A stretch of 30,134 nt of DNA from SG8-41 sp032123035. Its GTDB lineage: Bacteria > Pseudomonadota > Gammaproteobacteria > Burkholderiales > SG8-41. Below, piece after piece: positions 15,238 through 22,466 of the stretch; positions within the stretch are counted from its first letter, which is position 1; every line of letters begins with the position of its first letter. The stretch lies in contig JAQBFV010000070.1 of the NCBI GenBank assembly GCA_032123035.1, forward strand, positions 1 through 30,134. Reading direction: 5' to 3'. The notes below the pieces were generated by a model. It was not told the origin of the DNA. It ran no database searches and saw nothing but the letters and a program-made list of their open reading frames with translations. The position numbers and the translations under genes are program-made.

Positions 15238-16506
15238 TCAAGGCGCCAGATGTTGCGCGATGGCGTTGACGATGTGTTCGGCGTCCTCCCTGATTCCATA
15301 GATCAAGCCCGACTTGCGGGTGTGGAGCCAGGGAAACCCTACGAAATACACGCCGGGCACCGGCGAGACGCCCCGTTCATGAATCGGCGCGCCCCCCGCG
15401 TCGGAGACCGGCAGGCGTATCCAGCTGAAATCCGCCGTGAATCCCGTGGCCCAGATGATCGCGCCGACCTGCGCCTCGTGTAGATCGAGCCGCCTCAATG
15501 GAGAAGCACATTCAGCGCGAGGGTCGGGCTCGTCCGCCTGATCGTCTTCGAGCGACGGCAACGGGATGCCGGCGCCCGTGAGATAGGCATCGATTTCGTT
15601 CTTGCGCTTTTGCGAAGATTCATCGGCGAAATGCACGTGGACGGCCGCCTCGTCGCTCAAGACCAGGCTGCTCCCTTCCACGTCCAGCAGGCGTCCGAGA
15701 ATCATGACGCCCTGGCGCGCCAGGTTTTGCAAGCTGACGGTGTGCCCGTAGCGGCCGACGCCCGAAATCTGCGGCTGGGTCGCGCGGCTGACGGATTTAT
15801 CCTTCAGGCTGGCCAACGTGACATCCCAATGCTTCATGTCCACGTGCCAGAGAAAGATGTCGCGGCCCCGATAGCGGCGCGGGCTGCGCCCGACCTTACT
15901 CGTGCACAGATAGACTTTGCGGCCGGCGGTCAGCAGGTCTTCGGCGATCTGCACGCCCGATTGCGCGCTGCCGACGACCACCACCGCGCCTGGCGGCAAT
16001 GCTGCCGCATTCCGGTAAGCGGCGGTGTGCAGCTGCGTAATGTTGGCGGGTATCCTGGATCGGGCCGGGGGAAATTTCGGCGTCTGCTGGATGCCCGAGG
16101 CGATCACGACGGAACGGGTCAACACGGGTTCCAGCGCCCGGTCCCCGGCGTTCGTTCTGACGAGAAATTGCCCCATCGCGTCGGCTCGCTCGATCGAGAC
16201 CACTGTAACGCCGGTGCGAACCGGCAATCTCGAGCGCTCGACATAGCCCTGGAAATAGGCGACCAGCTCTTCGTGGCGCCAGAAGCCATCGGGCCCCACT
16301 CCGTCGTAGGGAAGCCCGGGCAGGGTGCTCTTTGCATTCGGCGTATTGAGCTGGAACGAATCCCAGCGCTGCGACAGCCACGTTTCGCCGATGCGCCCGC
16401 GCTCGAAGACGATATGGTTGCGGCGGTCGCGCTGCAGGAAATAGCTCGTGCCAAGGCCAGCCTGACCGGCGCCCACCACTACCGTATCCAGCACACTGGT
16501 TGTCAT
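15238..16506 (-). CDS. Flavoprotein monooxygenase, CzcO/FMO-like
   Basis: A 422-residue two-dinucleotide-domain flavoprotein. The FAD-binding GAGQAG is at 12-17 (VVVGAGQAGLG), followed by the acidic FERG end of strand 2 and the GETWLSQRWDSFQLNTP segment common to CzcO-like proteins. The NAD(P)H-binding GSAQSG lies in VVVVGSAQSGVQIAEDL at about 176-192, and ATGF appears in IIWATGFTADFSW. A LHTAAY motif replaces the classic FMO signature, as is usual in this branch. It would oxygenate a small hydrophobic or N/S compound using FAD and NADPH; the substrate is not inferable. The ATG at 16506 fits the FAD strand. It ends 14 bp from a convergent hydrolase gene. Confidence 0.9.
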   Translation of the reverse strand: MTTSVLDTVVVGAGQAGLGTSYFLQRDRRNHIVFERGRIGETWLSQRWDSFQLNTPNAKSTLPGLPYDGVGPDGFWRHEELVAYFQGYVERSRLPVRTGVTVVSIERADAMGQFLVRTNAGDRALEPVLTRSVVIASGIQQTPKFPPARSRIPANITQLHTAAYRNAAALPPGAVVVVGSAQSGVQIAEDLLTAGRKVYLCTSKVGRSPRRYRGRDIFLWHVDMKHWDVTLASLKDKSVSRATQPQISGVGRYGHTVSLQNLARQGVMILGRLLDVEGSSLVLSDEAAVHVHFADESSQKRKNEIDAYLTGAGIPLPSLEDDQADEPDPRAECASPLRRLDLHEAQVGAIIWATGFTADFSWIRLPVSDAGGAPIHERGVSPVPGVYFVGFPWLHTRKSGLIYGIREDAEHIVNAIAQHLAP

Positions 16507-16997
16507 AGATCAAGATATCGGCGTTGGCGTCAAAGCTCCTTGATGCTTGCGGCGCTCACTAACACTTCCCCAGCTTCGCGGAGTCCCTTTGGAGGCGCGC
16601 TCAATTGTAATGCGTGACGGGAGGATACAAGGATGAAGGCGAAAGGAGGAAGGGGAAAAACGGGGACAGACCCCATTAATGCGACCAGTGACCAGTGACC
16701 GGTGACCGGTGAAGACCCAAGTGATGGGAACTGGTGATGTGTACTGGTGATGTGAAATAGTGATGAGAGACGGGTTGTACATCACCACCTTTCATCACCA
16801 ATTTTCATCACCATCATTCATCACTATTTTCTTCGTCGGCAGCCTTGGCGTCTTGGCGGTGAAGCGTTAGCGTGCCCTCCGGCATCGACTCCGCCCTCCC
16901 GGCGCACGAACTAAAAACAAGGTCAGTGTAACGTTGTCGCAGGCGATGCCCTGCAGAGAAGAAGTGAGGTAGCTCCGGTTTTGTACTCAGCGCGGCT
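16507..16997. repeat. Repeat-mosaic intergenic region with palindromic CATCACC array
   Basis: Positions 16507-16620 look unique and should hold the flavoprotein promoter. Positions 16662-16679 are the REP-like GGGGACAGACCCCATTAA. Positions 16681-16708 are four consecutive heptads (GCGACCA, GTGACCA, GTGACCG, GTGACCG). Positions 16728-16826 are a GGTGATG/CATCACC palindromic array with centre CGGGTTGTACATCACC at 16771-16786. Positions 16840-16867 hold CTTGGCGT units. Positions 16870-16997, downstream of ubiT, look unique and show no clear terminator. Confidence 0.8.
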
Positions 16998-17507
16998 CTA
17001 GGTGCGGCCTGGGAGCGCGAGGCTTGCGAGGCGCCGCAGGACCCGGTGCGGCGCGAGGTCAGCCACGCTCAAGGCGGGCAGATCCGCCGAGTCGAGCGTG
17101 TTCTTCACCAGCAGGCCGAGATCGGTATCGCCCTGCATCACCAGACGGCGAGCGAAGAACAACGTGTCGGAGTCCTCGCTGCGCGAGGCGAGGCACGCGA
17201 AATCGTAGGCCGTGGCGGCGATCGTGAGATCGGCGTCAGTGACCCCGGTCCAGGGAACGAAGCGGCCGCGCCTGAAAGTGAAATCGAGCGTGAGACCGGC
17301 GTCGTTGACCTGGAGACGAAGATGCCTTCCTTCGAGCGCGGCGCAGAGTTCATCCGTGAGCAGGCGATCGCGCATGGCATTGAGCGCCAGGCAGAACGCG
17401 AACGTCGGCGGCGTCTGCGGCAAGGCGGTGGCGATTCGTGCCAGGGTTTCAGGCAGACGAAATGGTTTCACTATCATCGCACCATCCAGGAAATTGGGTG
17501 CCGGCAA
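16998..17507 (-). CDS. ubiT: Ubiquinone biosynthesis accessory protein UbiT (SCP2 domain)
   Basis: A 169-residue SCP2/sterol-carrier-domain protein matching UbiT (formerly YhbT). The best marks are LEGRHLRLQVNDAGLTLDF, DADLTIAATAYDFACLA and SDTLFFARRLVMQGDTDLGLLVKNTLDS, the last nearly the same pattern as in E. coli UbiT. UbiT is the O2-independent counterpart of UbiJ: its SCP2 pocket is thought to hold isoprenoid quinone precursors for the UbiU-UbiV hydroxylase. The TTG at 17507 directly abuts the ubiV stop codon; an ATG at 17477 is the alternative start. It is the last gene of ubiU-ubiV-ubiT, which differs from the divergent ubiT/ubiUV arrangement in E. coli. Confidence 0.93.
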   Translation of the reverse strand: MPAPNFLDGAMIVKPFRLPETLARIATALPQTPPTFAFCLALNAMRDRLLTDELCAALEGRHLRLQVNDAGLTLDFTFRRGRFVPWTGVTDADLTIAATAYDFACLASRSEDSDTLFFARRLVMQGDTDLGLLVKNTLDSADLPALSVADLAPHRVLRRLASLALPGRT

Positions 17508-18401
17508 TCAATGGGCGATACTGACGAGCTCCATGCCCGGCCGGCCGTGCCAGAACCCGTTGCAGCAGGCACCTGCTTGTGCCGCTGCCCCGTCCGCGGC
17601 TTGGGCGGAAGAAAGCTCGCCATCCGCCCAGCGGCGAAATGCGCTCAGCACTGCGGCGGTTCCCTGCGGCTGCGGGCTCACGCGCAGGACGTTGACCCGC
17701 ATCGCGCGCAGCTCCGCTGCTTCGCCGAGCAGGTTGTAGGTCGCCGCAGACAGCGTCTGGGTTCCATTCAGAATGAGCAACGGCTGGTCCTCGCGTGTCG
17801 CGAGCGCGAGGCCCCCGGGGTGGTCAAGGCACGGAAATCCGCAGGTGTCCTTGGGCACGTTGTAGTGGCGGGCGGTAAAACAGCGCGCTGAAAACGCGAG
17901 CGGCACGGGGCCGTAAGCGAAGATCTCGGTTTCGGCGGCCTGGGGCTGTGCTTCCTGCAATCCGCCCAAGGCTTCGCGGGTAATTTCCACCGGCGCGACC
18001 CAGCGGCAGGCGCCGAGTTTGGCCAGCAGTGACAGCGTAGCAGGATTGTAGATGTTGAGATGCGGCCCCGCGATGAACGGCGTTCGCCCCTGCAGCAGCC
18101 GCACCGCGCCCCATTCATTGGCTTCCACCTGGAAGCGCGCGTTGCTCACGACTTTGCGCAGACCCCGCAGGTCAGCCTCGGATTCGATGAGCGCCAGGGT
18201 CGAGAGCACGACTTCCTTGCCGGCGCGTTCGAGGCGTTGGCCGATCTCGAGCCAATCGTCGAGCCGCAGCTCGCGGCGGCGGGAACACACGATTTCGCCG
18301 AGGTAGACGACATCCGCCGCGGAGTTGGCGATCTCGTCGTAGAACGCGTAGACGGCCTCGCGCGGCCAGTAGTGGAGCAGGGGTCCGAGGGCGATCTTCA
18401 T
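17508..18401 (-). CDS. ubiV: O2-independent ubiquinone biosynthesis protein UbiV
   Basis: A 297-residue member of peptidase family U32 matching UbiV (formerly YhbV), which forms a heterodimer with UbiU and hydroxylates ubiquinone precursors without oxygen, with prephenate as oxygen donor. The four [4Fe-4S] ligands known in E. coli (Cys39, 180, 193, 197) have counterparts at Cys39 (VYLGEIVCSRR), Cys174 (SARCFTARHY), Cys187 and Cys191 (KDTCGFPC); the 13- and 4-residue spacings are identical. The ATG at 18401 begins one base after the ubiU stop codon, indicating coupled translation. The C-terminal stop is flush with the ubiT start. Confidence 0.95.
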   Translation of the reverse strand: MKIALGPLLHYWPREAVYAFYDEIANSAADVVYLGEIVCSRRRELRLDDWLEIGQRLERAGKEVVLSTLALIESEADLRGLRKVVSNARFQVEANEWGAVRLLQGRTPFIAGPHLNIYNPATLSLLAKLGACRWVAPVEITREALGGLQEAQPQAAETEIFAYGPVPLAFSARCFTARHYNVPKDTCGFPCLDHPGGLALATREDQPLLILNGTQTLSAATYNLLGEAAELRAMRVNVLRVSPQPQGTAAVLSAFRRWADGELSSAQAADGAAAQAGACCNGFWHGRPGMELVSIAH

Positions 18402-18402
18402 T

Positions 18403-19452
18403 TCACTTCCAGGCGCGGTGGTAGGCGCCGAGCGTGTGGCTCTGGCCTTCCGAGACGCGGTCGAGCGCTTGCATCCACTCGGGCCGCGGCGCGAATGCGC
18501 GCGGATGGCGCCCGCAGGCATCGATTGCGTTGCGCCAGACGCGCGTCACCTGCGCCACGTACGCGGGGCTGCGCTGGCGGCCTTCGATCTTCACGGCCCG
18601 AACGCCCATCGCCATCAACTGTGGCAAGAGCTCGAGGGCGTTCAGGCTAGCCGGCTCCTCGATCGCGTAGTAGGTCTCGCCGCGGACCGTGTAGCGCCCC
18701 TTGCACAAAGTGGGATAACCGGCGCGCTCTCCGTCGGCGAAGCGGTCCACCAGCAGGCCGTTGAGGCGGCTCTCCATTCCCTGTGGTGTCTGCAACCAGC
18801 GAACCGCGGCGGCCGGAGAGCACGCCCCGGCCATGTTTGGGGAGCAGCCGGTCACGTAACCGGACAAAGCGCAGCGGCCCTCGACCATGATGCAGAGCCC
18901 GCCGAAACCGAACACCTCGATCTCAACCGGCGTGTTGCGCACCACCTGTTCCACCTGTGCCAACGCGAGCACGCGCGGGAGCACAGCGCGCCGGACCTTG
19001 AAATGCTCGTGATAGAAATTAATCGCTTCATAATTGGTAGCGGAGCCTTGCACCGAGAGATGCAGGGCCAATCCCGGATGCACGCGAGCGGCATACTCCA
19101 TAAGGCCGGCGTCGGCGATGATGATTGCGTCGAATCTCATCTCTGCCGCCTTGTCTACGGCGCGCGTCCAGCGCTTCCAGTTGCCAGCCTGGGGGTAGGT
19201 GTTGATCGCCAGCAGCACCTGGGCGCCCCGATCGTGCGCGTAGCGCAGGCCTTCGCGGGCGGCGGCTTCGTCGAAATTGAGGCCAGTGAAGTTGCGCGCG
19301 TTGGTATCGTCGCGGAACCCGATGTAGACGCAGTCGGCGCCATTGTCGACCGCGGCGCGGAGCGCGGGCAGGGCACCCGCCGGACACACCAACTGCACTG
19401 ACGGCGGGTGTGCGCCCGTCGCGCCTGAAGCTCTCGATTCGGAGGAATGCAC
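18403..19452 (-). CDS. ubiU: O2-independent ubiquinone biosynthesis protein UbiU
   Basis: A U32-family protein matching UbiU (formerly YhbU), partner of UbiV in anaerobic ubiquinone hydroxylation. Very close matches to E. coli UbiU include CPAGALPALRAAVDNGAD, SVQGSATNYEAINFYH, GLCIMVEGRC and IEGRQRSPAYV. Counted from a GTG at 19398, the iron-sulfur ligands fall at Cys169, 176, 193 and 232, exactly the E. coli numbers. Starting from the more distal GTG at 19452 adds 18 residues (350 codons in total). Neither GTG has a strong Shine-Dalgarno sequence; 19398 matches the E. coli N-terminus better. Transcription is probably from the FNR-type promoter at 19537-19578. Confidence 0.96.
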   Translation of the reverse strand: MHSSESRASGATGAHPPSVQLVCPAGALPALRAAVDNGADCVYIGFRDDTNARNFTGLNFDEAAAREGLRYAHDRGAQVLLAINTYPQAGNWKRWTRAVDKAAEMRFDAIIIADAGLMEYAARVHPGLALHLSVQGSATNYEAINFYHEHFKVRRAVLPRVLALAQVEQVVRNTPVEIEVFGFGGLCIMVEGRCALSGYVTGCSPNMAGACSPAAAVRWLQTPQGMESRLNGLLVDRFADGERAGYPTLCKGRYTVRGETYYAIEEPASLNALELLPQLMAMGVRAVKIEGRQRSPAYVAQVTRVWRNAIDACGRHPRAFAPRPEWMQALDRVSEGQSHTLGAYHRAWK

Positions 19453-19536
19453 TTGGCGCGTTGTCGGATATCTTTAGGGGCTGGGTTCGGGGGGTGCCGT
19501 GGCAACTGCCCGGGATGTTTGCCCGGCACGAGCGTC

Positions 19537-19578
19537 AATTTAGCCCAGTGGGCGCTCGTCGTTGTTGACGCAGATCAA
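19537..19578 (-). promoter_or_regulatory. Predicted FNR/Anr-dependent class II promoter of ubiUVT
   Basis: Read on the minus strand, TTGATCTGCGTCAA (19578-19565) matches the FNR/Anr consensus TTGAT-N4-ATCAA with one mismatch. After 22 nt comes TAAATT (19542-19537), a 4/6 match to the -10 consensus. The box centre would be 41.5 bp before a start point at about 19530, the standard class II FNR position. An inverted repeat ACGAGCG (19528-19534) / CGCTCGT (19553-19559) brackets the -10. It lies 113 bp before the distal ubiU start. Confidence 0.75.
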
Positions 19579-19703
19579 AACGCGCGCACAGCAGCGCCGG
19601 TGACCGCGCATCCTCGTTCGCGGCGCCACGGCCGGACCGCCAGGCGGGCGCCTGTAGAAGTGATGGTCTTACCGCAAAGCGAGGAGATGCCGCCGTCTCG
19701 AGG
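19579..19703. other. Intergenic region between radical SAM gene and ubiU promoter
   Basis: GC-rich sequence without members of the large repeat families, apart from a lone GCCGGTGACCGCGC at 19596-19609. No clear terminator follows the radical SAM gene, so read-through into ubiUVT is possible in addition to the dedicated promoter. Confidence 0.4.
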
Positions 19704-21413
19704 TCACGCCCAGTTCCGGCGGTCGATAAACGTGCGAGGCTCGAGCGGCCGCCCCTCCGGGTAGACCAGGCTCTCGCGGCGCGCTGACCATAGCAGCAGC
19801 CGGCCGACCGTGCGGTCGATGACGCGCGAGAGGACGCCGAATTCGCTTTCCATCTGTATTCGCAGCTCCGCGATCCGCTCGCTGACGGCACGATTGGAGT
19901 CTCGCAGGTATCGCTCCATGGCCCACAACGCGGCGCCATAGCCCCGCTCGAGGTTGTCGGCTTCAGCCGCCACGCGCGCGCGCACGCGCGCGTTGCTGTC
20001 CTGCTTGTAACGTGTCCAGCCCTCGTACATGGTTCGCATCATTCGATAAAGGCTGGGGCCGTTGACTTCGTAGTCGCGTTGAAAGGCGAGGTCGAGCCAG
20101 GACTTGGAATCGTCGCGCGCGATGTGCTCGTGCTCGAAATTGAACTTGAGCTGGCCGTGGATATCTGCGAGGTCGATTCCGTTCAACATCCGGCCCTCGT
20201 TTTCCATCTGAGCGTGCAGCGGCGTGCCGGGGATTGGCGTGTACAGCATGAACTGGTGGCAGTCGGCGTCGTGGGCCACGGCGTGCTCGATCTCCTCGCG
20301 CATGTTGTCGGGGTTGTGATGCTCCATCCCGATGATCGTCGAGCCCTGGACGCGGATGCCGTGCGACTGCAGCTCGCGGGTGAGCGCGACCGTGTCGGTA
20401 TGCCTGAGCTTCCTGTAGCCGGCCTGCTCCGACTCGAAGCCCATCCACACCCACGTTACGCCCAGCTCGACGAGCTGTCGCATGGTGTACTTGCGCAAGG
20501 CGTTCGCCGACGAGAAGACGTACATCGACCACGCCTTGCCGTGCTTGTTCATCTCGCCGAGCAGCTCGAGCGCGCGCCTCTTGTACAGCAGGAAGTTCTC
20601 GTCCATCATGAAGAACGTGCGCACCTTCAACTGCTTTTCGGCTTTGCACATGACGTCGAACAATTGCTTTCCGGTCTCGTAGAAGTTGACGAACCGGCCT
20701 TTGCCGCCGAAGAAAGCCGAGGTCGTGCAGAAATTGCAGCCCATGGGGCAGCCGACCGACGGGATGATCGTCGCGGCCGGATCGCCGCCGCCCCTTGGCG
20801 CCTTGAGGCCCATCAGCCGGAAGCCGAATGACGATGCGATGACCGGGTGCTCGATGGGCTGATCGACAGGCTCGCCGAGGAACTCGCGGAACCAGCGGAT
20901 GCCCTCGCCTTTGACGATGTGATCGGCTTCGAGGATCCGCTCTATCCCGGGAATGGCGGCGACGTGGCCACCAACGACGACTATCGATTTCGGGGAGTGC
21001 TCCCGCACAAGCCGGCACATCTCGCGTACTTTGCCGACATTCACGATGATCCCGGAAATCCCGACGATGTCGTAGTGATTGGTCTTCAGCTCTTTGATGA
21101 AGCGTTCGCGCGTGGGGAAGTCGAGCAGCGTCGAGGGAACGGAGATGTTCTCCTGGATCATCATGATGCCCCACGAGCGGTGGTGCATGCGCAGCGAGAA
21201 CGGTCCCTGCGCCCGCGTGACCTGGTTGTGATAAAGCTCGAGCGGGTTGATCGCGCGACTGCCGTACTCGTCGTCTTGCGCGAAGGGCTTGAAGACAGAT
21301 GTCAGGAGGATGCGAGCTCGAGTTCCGTTGGGGTGCTGAATCGGAAGCTCCTGGTCTGACCGCTTTGTCCGCCGCACGGTATCACGTGAATTATGCTGGC
21401 GGAACAACAACAA
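19704..21413 (-). CDS. B12-binding-type radical SAM protein of unknown function
   Basis: Up to 569 residues. The N-terminal part (about 33-180) has the Rossmann pattern of B12-binding radical SAM proteins (RARILLTSVF, YDIVGISGIIVNVGKV, IVVVGGHVAAIPG, ADHIVKGEG) but lacks the DxHxxG motif, as is common in this class. The radical SAM core starts near 215 with Cys222-x3-Cys226-x2-Cys229 (CPMGCNFC), the [4Fe-4S]/SAM site; MGFESEQAGYRKLRH and IIGMEHHNPDN are later barrel motifs. A helical C-terminal region (about 420-569) is arginine-rich. The start is uncertain: TTG at 21413 or GTG at 21377, neither with a Shine-Dalgarno sequence. It lies between rquA and ubiUVT on the same strand, which suggests but does not prove a quinone-related or other anaerobic reaction. 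Confidence 0.85.
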   Translation of the reverse strand: MLLFRQHNSRDTVRRTKRSDQELPIQHPNGTRARILLTSVFKPFAQDDEYGSRAINPLELYHNQVTRAQGPFSLRMHHRSWGIMMIQENISVPSTLLDFPTRERFIKELKTNHYDIVGISGIIVNVGKVREMCRLVREHSPKSIVVVGGHVAAIPGIERILEADHIVKGEGIRWFREFLGEPVDQPIEHPVIASSFGFRLMGLKAPRGGGDPAATIIPSVGCPMGCNFCTTSAFFGGKGRFVNFYETGKQLFDVMCKAEKQLKVRTFFMMDENFLLYKRRALELLGEMNKHGKAWSMYVFSSANALRKYTMRQLVELGVTWVWMGFESEQAGYRKLRHTDTVALTRELQSHGIRVQGSTIIGMEHHNPDNMREEIEHAVAHDADCHQFMLYTPIPGTPLHAQMENEGRMLNGIDLADIHGQLKFNFEHEHIARDDSKSWLDLAFQRDYEVNGPSLYRMMRTMYEGWTRYKQDSNARVRARVAAEADNLERGYGAALWAMERYLRDSNRAVSERIAELRIQMESEFGVLSRVIDRTVGRLLLWSARRESLVYPEGRPLEPRTFIDRRNWA

Positions 21414-21568
21414 CCGATGAGTCTGCGCTGCAAGGGCCGGGGTGTCAAATGGGACAACGTTGCGCCTGGTTGGATTCGAACCAACAGGGATTCGGCGCCC
21501 CCCCCCAGATAGAACAGTCAGGTCTCGCGGAATTTCTCATTGCGTTCAGCGCCGAAGCCGGTCGTCTG
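21414..21568. other. Intergenic region between rquA-like and radical SAM genes
   Basis: 155 bp. It contains a tRNA T-arm-like sequence (21461-21485) and a run of nine C at 21498-21506. No FNR-type box or strong promoter was found, so the radical SAM gene is probably read from the rquA promoter. Confidence 0.4.
21461..21485 (-). other. tRNA 3'-end-like fragment (T-arm and acceptor strand)
   Basis: On the minus strand GTTGG-TTCGAAT-CCAAC (21485-21469) is a perfect 5-bp T-arm with the conserved TTCGAAT loop, followed by seven bases CAGGCGC and A, where an acceptor 3' strand and discriminator base would be. CCA is not encoded. No matching GCGCCTG 5' strand, D-arm or valid anticodon loop lies upstream, so this is not a full tRNA. 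It may be a remnant or an attachment-site scar from integration at a tRNA gene, or chance. Confidence 0.35.
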
Positions 21569-22360
21569 CTATTGCTTTGTTGCGGTGATTATCTGGAAGT
21601 TTCCGAAAAAATACGTTGTGCGTTCACACACCCATCCTCCCATGTTCTCCAAACAATCGAGTGGGTCGTGCGTATCCCAGAGCGCAAGACCCAGCGGCTC
21701 GAAAACCTTGAAGTAAAGCCAGCTCAGGGCGCGCAGCACCCACAATTCAGGGCGATGAAATTCGGCAAGAAAGAGTTTTCCGCCCGGGGCCAGCATGCGC
21801 CCCGCCTCACGCAGGGCTTGTCCCTTCAAGTCGTGCGGCAGCTCGTGGAGCAAAAAAAATATGACGTTGGCGGCGACATCGCTCCCAGCCTGCTTCATGG
21901 CCGTGGCATTATCCTCAATGAACTCCACTTTTCCCGAAAAGTCCCCAAGCTTGCTCTTCGCATGAACAAGCTCATTGTGAATAATGTCCGCGATGAGGAC
22001 GCGCTCGGCACCCCCTTGGACAGCTGCACTCACAACTCGCGGGAGTACATTCCCGAATGCACAGGACGTAACAAGCACCTTCTTGTTTCTTAAATCCGAC
22101 TGCTTAAGTCCGGAGACAATCTTCGACACCAGGCGGCCATACTGAAAAAGCAATATTGCCGAGATGACAGGCTGAAAATCCACCAGTTTGATGAGCCGCA
22201 TATTCGAATAGATCGGATACACGTGCGACTTGTTGCTGGTCGAACCTGACGACAGTCCGCGTATCAACAACGCCCCCCGCGTCACCACAAAGAAGAACAG
22301 GCCTGTCGATGCAACAAGAAACAACACGATAAATGCCCCCTTCATCATCCACGTATCCAT
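21569..22360 (-). CDS. rquA: RquA-like rhodoquinone biosynthesis methyltransferase-fold protein
   Basis: A 263-residue protein resembling RquA, the SAM-dependent enzyme that replaces a ubiquinone methoxy group by an amino group to give rhodoquinone. Family-like segments in order are VISAILLFQYGRL (65-77), VLVTSCAFGNVLPRVV (95-110, SAM motif I region), LIADIIHNELVHAKSKL (122-138), NVIFFLLHELP (165-175), GGKLFLAEFHRP (193-204) and FEPLGLALWD (220-229). Residues 8-27 form a hydrophobic N-terminal helix, probably a membrane anchor, which is an unusual addition. The DNA is less GC-rich than the flanks, which fits the known horizontal spread of rquA. The ATG at 22360 follows AGGGAAG. The FNR-type promoter upstream and ubiUVT downstream support the assignment; another class I methyltransferase remains possible. 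Confidence 0.72.
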   Translation of the reverse strand: MDTWMMKGAFIVLFLVASTGLFFFVVTRGALLIRGLSSGSTSNKSHVYPIYSNMRLIKLVDFQPVISAILLFQYGRLVSKIVSGLKQSDLRNKKVLVTSCAFGNVLPRVVSAAVQGGAERVLIADIIHNELVHAKSKLGDFSGKVEFIEDNATAMKQAGSDVAANVIFFLLHELPHDLKGQALREAGRMLAPGGKLFLAEFHRPELWVLRALSWLYFKVFEPLGLALWDTHDPLDCLENMGGWVCERTTYFFGNFQIITATKQ

Positions 22361-22424
22361 TGAGCTTCCCTAGAGATAGAAACTTGCTGCACGCATCCTC
22401 CCGGATGCAATGAACGTTGGCCTC

Positions 22425-22466
22425 AATCTACCGTGCGAGCAGCTCGCATGGTTTGACCTGAATCAA
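22425..22466 (-). promoter_or_regulatory. Predicted FNR/Anr-dependent class II promoter of the rquA-like gene
   Basis: Read on the minus strand, TTGATTCAGGTCAA (22466-22453) matches TTGAT-N4-ATCAA with one mismatch. Exactly 22 nt later is TAGATT (22430-22425), a 4/6 match to the -10 consensus, giving a start point near 22418 and a box centre at about -41.5. This is the same geometry as the ubiU promoter. A 15-bp perfect palindrome TGCGAGC-A-GCTCGCA (22434-22448) sits between the box and the -10. GCATCC/GGATGC (22393-22408) could form a hairpin in the 5' leader. Confidence 0.75.

Noticed and set aside
17508..19452. Collagenase-type U32 proteases
   Set aside because: The iron-sulfur cysteine spacing and sequence match UbiU and UbiV specifically, and ubiT is adjacent.
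21440..21560. Complete tRNA gene
   Set aside because: No 5' acceptor strand, D-arm or plausible anticodon loop (position 37 would be a pyrimidine) accompanies the T-arm.
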